From Diaporthe sp. PMI_573 (Eukaryota; Ascomycota; Sordariomycetes; Diaporthales; Diaporthaceae), in the NCBI GenBank assembly GCA_021399435.1, contig JAJTUP010000018.1, positions 124,001-188,000 on the forward strand: 64,000 nt of DNA, written 5' to 3'. The notes beneath the pieces were generated by a model that was given only the letters and a program-made list of their open reading frames with translations, was not told where the DNA came from and did not search any database. The position numbers and the translations under genes are program-made. Shown here piece after piece: positions 60,101 to 64,000 of this stretch. Position 1 is the stretch's first letter. Every line of letters starts with the position of its first letter.

Positions 60101-62598
60101 GTCAACTTGCTGGCGGAGTAAATGACGTGGTGTTCGCGAGCACAGTCTTTGGCCGAGCCTGTCCGGTAGATGGAATCGAGGACATTATGGGCCCCACCAT
60201 CGCAACAGTTCCTGTTCGGGTCCAGTTCCAGAATGGACAGACTGTTAAGGGTTTTCTCGATAAGCTGCAGGACCACGCCACGTCGATGGTCCCGCACGAG
60301 CAGGAGGGGATTCAAAACATTCGGCGGATGAGCCAGTCTTGCCGGAACGCCTGTGAGTTCCAGGCCTATCTCGTAGTCAAGCAAGACGATCCCGCGTATC
60401 CCGATGAACCCGGTTCTGGGCTGCTGGGAGAATGGCAAGACGGACCTGAACAGAGCGAGTTGACCACGTATCCCATCATGATGGAATGCCGTGTCCATGA
60501 TGAGGGATTCAAAGTCCGAATGAGCGTCAGCACTGAGGTGGCGTCAGAGCAGGAGATGGAATTACTCATGGATAGATTCCATTCTGTCCTGGAGCAGCTT
60601 TTGCATTCGAGCGCTGCGAGCACTTTGCACGACATCGTCTCAACGCCAAAATCGGGACTCCAGCAGATATGGGCATGGGATGGCGACCATAATTCGCTCA
60701 ACGGCAACAGCCACGTCGAACCGAGTATTGGAAACGGCTTGCACAACAGAACCAACGGGCAAAACCTGCCCGTGAAGAATGAGAGCCTTGGGCCAGTCGG
60801 TAGTTCCGCAGAGATCCTTCAGCGTATCTGGGCTGACGCTCTCGGATTGGATCCTTCTACCTTCAGTACAGAAGATAACCTCTTCCACTTGGGTGGTGAT
60901 TCAATTGCTGCTATGAAAGTTGCTGCCGCTGCCCGCGCATGTGGCCGCAGAATTACTGTCTCAAACCTCCTCAGGTTCTCCACTATATCCAGGCAGCTTC
61001 CGCACTTCTCAGTCTCAGCCCAGGACGGAACATCTAGCAAGAATGGGCTTGTGGATGGTTCGGTAGAGAAGCTTCAGCACATCTGGGCCAGCGCTCTCGG
61101 ACTGGATCCATCTGAGTTCAATATGGAAGATAACTTCTTCCATCTGGGAGGTGATTCGGTTATCGCTATGAAAATCGCCGCCACTGCCCGTGCCTCGGGC
61201 TGGAGTATTGCCGTCTCGAACATCCTCAAGTTCCCTACCATATCCCAACAGCTTCCACATTTCTCAGCCCGGAAGGGTGTAGAGCCGGTCTTGGCCATCC
61301 CGCGTCCTTACTCGTTAATAACCGCCGGCCTGCAGGGAGATATCCTCAAGCGCCTGGGAGAGGACGAAATCCGGAACGACGTGCTCGATATCCGGCCAAC
61401 TACGGACTTCCAGAGCATGACCGTCAGAGACAACATACATGCTCCCCGGACGGCTCTGAATTACTTTTCTCTAGATCTGGGGCCTTCTGTCGACTCCGAG
61501 CGTCTCCAAGACGCCTGCGACGCTCTCGTCAGCCGCCTGGAGATCCTCCGGACGGTATTTGTGTGTGCCAGGGGAAAGGTGTGGCAGGTCGTGCTCAAGA
61601 ACCTCCCGGTCGCGCTGACGAGGATCACGGCGCAGAATGGGGACTTTGCGGAGCTCCACGGCAAGATCTTGCAGACCGCTCACAACAAGTCCTTCTTCGA
61701 TCACCCGGTCGTGTCTTTCACCCTGGCCCACGTACCCAGCGCCGGCTACAAACTCGTCATGGGGATCTCACACGCCCAGTACGACGGATTATCAGTCCCC
61801 TTAATCCTGAGAGTGCTCGAAAGCGCGTACACCAACACGGTGGCACCCGCAACAACCCCTTTCTCCGCATACCTCAGTCTCCAAGCAAAGCTCCACGACT
61901 CGTCTTGCGCCTACTGGAGGGCGCTGCTCAAGTCATCGCGTCTTTCGCAAGGGTTGCCAAGACTGTCGCCCGGCCAGCCTCCCAAGGTCCAACCCCACAG
62001 GATCGAAGTCAGCGGGACGGTAGAGTTGCCAGTCATCCCCGATGGCTTCACCGTCGCCGTGGTGGCCAACCTGGCCTGGGCCCTGCTCCTGCACACCGCC
62101 ACCGGGCACGACGATATCGTCTACGTCACGCTGGCCGCGGGCCGCAGCACCCCCGTCCGCGGCATCGAGAGCGTCGTGGGGCCGTGCGTCACCCTCGTCC
62201 CCGTACGGGTGGGCTTCTCCAAGCTGTGGGCGGCTTCGGAAATGGCCACGTGTGTGCAGGAGCAGTTCCTGGCCCTCGACCAGGGCGATACCGTGGGCAT
62301 CGACCAAATCCGCGAGCAATGCACGGACTGGCCTGCTAACCTAGCGTTCGACTCCGTCTTCTTCCACCAAGGCGTGAGCGACAGCCCGGAGCATCTCCTC
62401 ACTGGGGCGCCAGTCAAGGCGCAGCTGCACCTGAACCCGGCGGTCGCCATTCATAGGACGACTGTGACGACCAAACACCTGGACGACGGCCTTGAAGTTA
62501 AAGTCCAGACTTCCAGTAGTTTGATGACTGATAGAGACGCTTCTGCGTTGGTTGATGCCTTTTCTGCTGCTTTTTCTGTTGTCTGCAGCAAATTGTAG
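54124..62598 (+). CDS. Nonribosomal peptide synthetase, A-T-C-A-T-C-T-T-C
   Basis: This is one exon of 2,824 residues. A1 (~30-545; FTSGSTGEPKGVV, NTYGPTECC), T1 (~565-635; FFELGGTSVAAIK), C1 (~665-1090; HHCIYDGW near 798), A2 (~1112-1640; FTSGSTGEPKGVV, RYGPTECC), T2 (~1657-1725; FFQLGGHSVTAMK), C2 (~1755-2170; HHSLYDAW near 1887), T3 (~2229-2295; FHLGGDSIAAMK), T4 (~2315-2380; FHLGGDSVIAMK), terminal C (~2395-2820; SHAQYDG near 2549). It activates two amino or hydroxy acids. There is no N-terminal C domain to accept an acyl chain and no TE. The paired T3-T4 before the last C recalls the twin-T end of iterative cyclodepsipeptide synthetases (enniatin/beauvericin type). The terminal SHxxxDG C domain fits fungal cyclising CT domains. 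The two modules look like a duplication. No frameshift is seen. Confidence 0.95.
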   Translation: MQQRQSASQADTRQIWTWNATVPDAIDGLLHGLFVQKADEAPDALAVDAWDAKFTYAELDSATTRLASHFVHVERVEPGMLVPICFEKSAWAIVAMLSVLKAGAAFVPLDPAQPALRKGRILRQLGDRTPVAIASAAHAKVLGGGGRRVVVVGPSELERLQEDDHPPVTVGADCAAYCLFTSGSTGEPKGVVMEHGAVVSSQIHRRDYKGYNKDSRVFQFSSYTFDTCIDEIFMTLGAGGCVCVPSEDDRMNRLASTIHNMSVNVLEVTTTVAALISPAEVPLVKTIIFGGEFLSHAAFAPWDGKARVINTYGPTECCVDCVFSDFTTNSAPGLVGTSAGSVTWVVDPDDHNHLTPIGSTGELLVEGPVLARSYLNSPENTAEAFVQDPEWLLRGVDDRPGRKGRLYKTGDLVKYTTDGKIVYVGRKDTQVKIHGQRVELGEIESQISEYMPQDTRVIAEIVSYADSTQVLVAFVRSSIERAPSEFRGISDTPIPLEPMADATSLQRKLSNALPGYMVPAAFFTSRDFPMTTSGKVDRKLLREAAAQRGIVHSIGETALRPISSREQKLQQIFADILKVEKSRISVNDSFFELGGTSVAAIKLAGQARKQGMKLAVADIFQHPRLCDLAAKASSKPRKTKELPIAPFSLLGSSEEGRLVRDRTAASYNLEPDAIEDMFPCTPLQEGMLSLTSRDTGSEYMIQRVLHISPKMDTARFRTAWETVVKQLPVLRTRMFPAEDGGNLLQGFIKDEVHWKQASSLDEYLRSDRAIPMELGDRLVRYAIVEEGQERNRYFVWTIHHCIYDGWTMPRMIALVERAYAQQALSLGQHANFNAFVKNFLTRNVEETRMFWTSYLAGSEATKLPSRLYNPDSTESRGFAERRRPISLSSSRNHVPTTIIRAAMGIVLGQLTGSDDIVFGTVVSGRQCAIDDIQDIMGPTLATVPVRLRIDPNQTKGQFLDSVQEDAIAMVPYEQEGIQSIAGFDSSCRDACNFQMYLAVQQEDPDSLDSGALGQWQCELGRPNGVSTYPVMVECYLEGDGLNLQATFDPETVSSSEMDRIINHFFYGLEQLLQGDLSQKLDDIDPVSPYDLQSILAWNDIVPGLAEETLHDISLRKTRETPDATAVDAWDGRFTYSELDLASSHVASLLVQAGVGPDVMVPICFEKSIWAVVAMLAILKAGSAFVPLDPKQPKLRRETVIKQIQCPVMVASAANADLLQADGRTVMVVGPSVVDTNRLQSSPRLNSTVSKDISPESAAYTLFTSGSTGEPKGVVIQHQAISSSLLSRAEGQGYGPHSRVLQFASYTFDAMVDEIFMTLVCGGCICIPSDEDAMSDLNGSIRDFGVNSLALTATILRLIDTREVPDVDSVIFWGEAVSQQDLTRWSRVPRNQTPRLQVRYGPTECCVTCTHYEVDLDRFPRGNPIGKAVGSRSWVVESKNHDKLVPIGGIGELLIEGPVQARWYLNDQARTDAAFIHDPKFLTHNPSLHDGQAGRRRLYKTGDLVRYDDDGNLIYMGRKDAQIKLNGQRVELGEIESHLASCVSGALHVLADIVTLESGKRVLAAFIKFDTNDKTTITDSQLAKPLPTVDKLDIENKMSQRVPRHMIPTAFFIIQRVPHTLTGKLDRRYLREEAKRVGLQGTNPEKDEKATSIPMTEREKKMQQVWSKILNLEPTAIHVNDTFFQLGGHSVTAMKVAAEARKHNMRVTVADIFQSPRLRDLAAVARSFKNQKDAAIPPFSLLTHPSDHVKLCHEIAATHGLGEDAIEDLLPCTPLQEGLLSLTSRDTGDYLAQRILRISDNVSLDSLREAWEVVVRALPILRTRLFFTKDHGMLQGVLRRGIDWTHTDCLEDYLLSDMAKSTGVGEPLNRYAIVNGQSGRGRWLVWTMHHSLYDAWTLPRILDMVERAYRGVSFGKPGSFGVFIKYLMNRDVEKTRHFWQHYLSGARHLGLVKHGDNTESPARGFLQSERATRFNSDHHVPATFIHAAVGIVLSQLAGGVNDVVFASTVFGRACPVDGIEDIMGPTIATVPVRVQFQNGQTVKGFLDKLQDHATSMVPHEQEGIQNIRRMSQSCRNACEFQAYLVVKQDDPAYPDEPGSGLLGEWQDGPEQSELTTYPIMMECRVHDEGFKVRMSVSTEVASEQEMELLMDRFHSVLEQLLHSSAASTLHDIVSTPKSGLQQIWAWDGDHNSLNGNSHVEPSIGNGLHNRTNGQNLPVKNESLGPVGSSAEILQRIWADALGLDPSTFSTEDNLFHLGGDSIAAMKVAAAARACGRRITVSNLLRFSTISRQLPHFSVSAQDGTSSKNGLVDGSVEKLQHIWASALGLDPSEFNMEDNFFHLGGDSVIAMKIAATARASGWSIAVSNILKFPTISQQLPHFSARKGVEPVLAIPRPYSLITAGLQGDILKRLGEDEIRNDVLDIRPTTDFQSMTVRDNIHAPRTALNYFSLDLGPSVDSERLQDACDALVSRLEILRTVFVCARGKVWQVVLKNLPVALTRITAQNGDFAELHGKILQTAHNKSFFDHPVVSFTLAHVPSAGYKLVMGISHAQYDGLSVPLILRVLESAYTNTVAPATTPFSAYLSLQAKLHDSSCAYWRALLKSSRLSQGLPRLSPGQPPKVQPHRIEVSGTVELPVIPDGFTVAVVANLAWALLLHTATGHDDIVYVTLAAGRSTPVRGIESVVGPCVTLVPVRVGFSKLWAASEMATCVQEQFLALDQGDTVGIDQIREQCTDWPANLAFDSVFFHQGVSDSPEHLLTGAPVKAQLHLNPAVAIHRTTVTTKHLDDGLEVKVQTSSSLMTDRDASALVDAFSAAFSVVCSKL

Positions 62599-63205
62599 AC
62601 TACTTCTTCCGTGGATATGGAATTCCCAACAGCTGCTGCAAATAGAGCTTCCTACGACGACAGGGCTGACCTCACCAACTTGAACCTCGGACCTAACGGG
62701 CCCGCTTCGTGCGAAACATCGTTCTCTCTGCTTGTTTACCCGTCGTACCTACGGAACTTCAGCCAACGGCGACTTTGACTTGAGCAACATCTTGATCTTT
62801 GACTCGGCCCGGAGGCTTCGGTCGTTTAGTTTATCTTGTTTATATAGTTTATCTCGTATATAGAATTTACAATCTATTCTCATGTGCACACTTGATTTCC
62901 CTCGCTTCAAATATAAGAGTTGCGCTCATAAATTGTACTACGCCATTTGTTGTGCCATGTTGGAGCCATTGATGAGGAACAAAGACGAAGGGGCTTTCTA
63001 GTACTATCCCGACCTGTCACCTCAAAATACAGTTCACCAGTGTCGCCAGTGCCCATCATGCGCAGCTACTACAATATCGTGGCAGTGCTACCAGTACTCT
63101 GCACATCACTCTTTGGTCTAGTGGCGTTGTTGTCTGGCGTAGACTTGAAGTATCAAGTGATCTTTAATTCGCTAAGAATGAGAGGTATTATGGTACAAGC
63201 GACGT
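62599..63205. other. Intergenic between convergent NRPS genes
   Basis: This 607-bp space is where both NRPS genes end. It is AT-richer near 62820-62900; no gene was recognised. Confidence 0.45.
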
Positions 63206-64000
63206 TCATGAAAGGTTGGCGAGCTTAGCAAGTGTCGCTGATTTAGGAATCATGGACAGGATCTGGGAGAGCGAAGAAGCTACCGCAGTAATGCTCTCCG
63301 TCGAAATGGTCTGAGGTGAGTAATGCAGGCTGATCTCGACTTTATCAGAGCGCTCAAGCGATGCGGTAATATCGAACTAGATAACGTGTCAGCCTCCGTT
63401 ATATGATTTTCCGCTAGAAGCCTTCGAACGTACCTCGGAGTAAGACTTCCTTCCTACCAGGCTCAGTGAAACAGTGTCGTTCCCAATTACATCCAGATGC
63501 AGTGGTCGGAACATGACGGCAGTATTGAACAGCCGACAGCGGTTCATCTGAAGAGAGTCGTAGATATTTCCGAGCGACGTCGTCTGGTGCTCCGCGCTCT
63601 CCAGGAATTGCCCCTGCATCGCCCGCACGAGCCCGGAAACGGACCGCGAATTACTACTGCCGATTTGCGCGCGGCAGACCAGCGTGTTAATGAAGGGGCC
63701 CATGGTATCCTCGACCTGCCGGATCGGCAAATCTCTGCCAGCCGTGACGTATCCGAAGCAGACGTCATCCATGCCCGTGTACCTCCGGAGAACCAGCGCC
63801 CAGGCCGCCTGGACAAGGTTGAAGAGCGTGACGTTGTGCTTGAGACAAAAGGCGTGAAGAAGTGACGACCGCAGATTCGGCACCGGAACTGCCAGCTGCA
63901 GGTTGTCTTCCGCTTCACTACCAAGCGGGGTCTGCGTCGTTGGGAACAGACACGGCTGGGCCCCGGACAGCAGTTGAGTCCAGTACCGCAGGTGCGCGTC
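63206..64000 (-). CDS. Second NRPS, 3' end (C-terminal half of a condensation domain), runs off right edge
   Basis: The minus-strand reading enters at 64000 as DAHLRYWTQLLSGAQPCLF and carries late condensation-domain blocks: FCLKHNVTLFNLVQAAWAL and DVCFGYVTAGRDLPIRQVED followed by TMGPFINTLVC. A 57-nt intron (63377-63433, GTACGT...CTAG) separates these from the last exon, which starts FDITASLERSDKVEISLHYS and ends with TGA at 63206-63208. The HHxxxDG active site lies outside the window. The protein ends after this C domain, so the enzyme either terminates in a CT-like domain or is a small C-only protein; only sequence beyond 64000 can tell. It is convergent with the 54124 NRPS and may serve the same pathway. 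Confidence 0.85.

Noticed and set aside
1..64000. tRNA or rRNA genes
   Set aside because: I looked for cloverleaf signatures with GGTTCGA-type T arms; the few GGTTCGA strings lie in repeats or coding sequence without a matching acceptor stem.

Overview
The window is from a filamentous ascomycete (Pezizomycotina). Genes are large and cut by 50-80 nt GT-AG introns (one GC-AG), and the gene types are typical of such fungi: a Zn2Cys6 regulator, a highly reducing polyketide synthase, nonribosomal peptide synthetases, UstYa/DUF3328 proteins, pogo and Gypsy elements. Ordinary gene-dense segments alternate with AT-rich, stop-riddled repeat islands whose decay is mostly CpA-to-TpA, as expected of repeat-induced point mutation (RIP). 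A Sordariomycete is plausible, but the genus cannot be read from the sequence.

Layout. Positions 1-455 hold the start of an F-box-like gene that runs off the left edge. A repeat island follows (about 1.0-5.6 kb) with a solo LTR flanked by a 5-bp duplication. A dipeptidyl-peptidase pseudogene lies at 6.5-8.9 kb. At 9.2-16.0 kb is a divergent pair: a carboxynorspermidine-synthase/saccharopine-dehydrogenase-like enzyme and an A-T-R NRPS-like carboxylate reductase. The reductase is split, exactly in frame, by a 2,224-bp pogo/Fot1-type element with perfect 70-bp TIRs and a TA target duplication. A decayed ankyrin-repeat gene (15.9-18.4 kb) runs into a second repeat island (18.4-25.3 kb) with a Gypsy pol remnant, inverted LTR-like arms and two more copies of a ~500-bp repeat.

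From about 26.8 kb to 62.6 kb the genes look like one biosynthetic cluster: a Zn2Cys6 regulator, a divergent pair of UstYa-family proteins, a stand-alone trans-enoyl reductase, a third UstYa protein divergent from an MFS transporter, an ER-less highly reducing PKS (KS-AT-DH-MT-KR-ACP, carrying a one-base frameshift in the MT domain), a 9-exon ABCC exporter divergent from the PKS, and a 2,824-residue NRPS with order A-T-C-A-T-C-T-T-C. The 3' end of a second NRPS enters from the right edge (63.2-64.0 kb), convergent with the first.

Likely joint working (inference): the PKS with its trans-ER would make a reduced, methylated acyl chain. The NRPS would make, and may oligomerise or cyclise, a short peptide. 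UstYa proteins would carry out oxidative tailoring, as in cyclochlorotine-type pathways, and the two transporters would export the product. No acyl-CoA ligase, thioesterase or NRPS loading C domain was found to join polyketide and peptide. If the frameshift is real, the polyketide branch is dead. The A-T-R/reductive-aminase-like pair would be a separate small module, now broken by the transposon.
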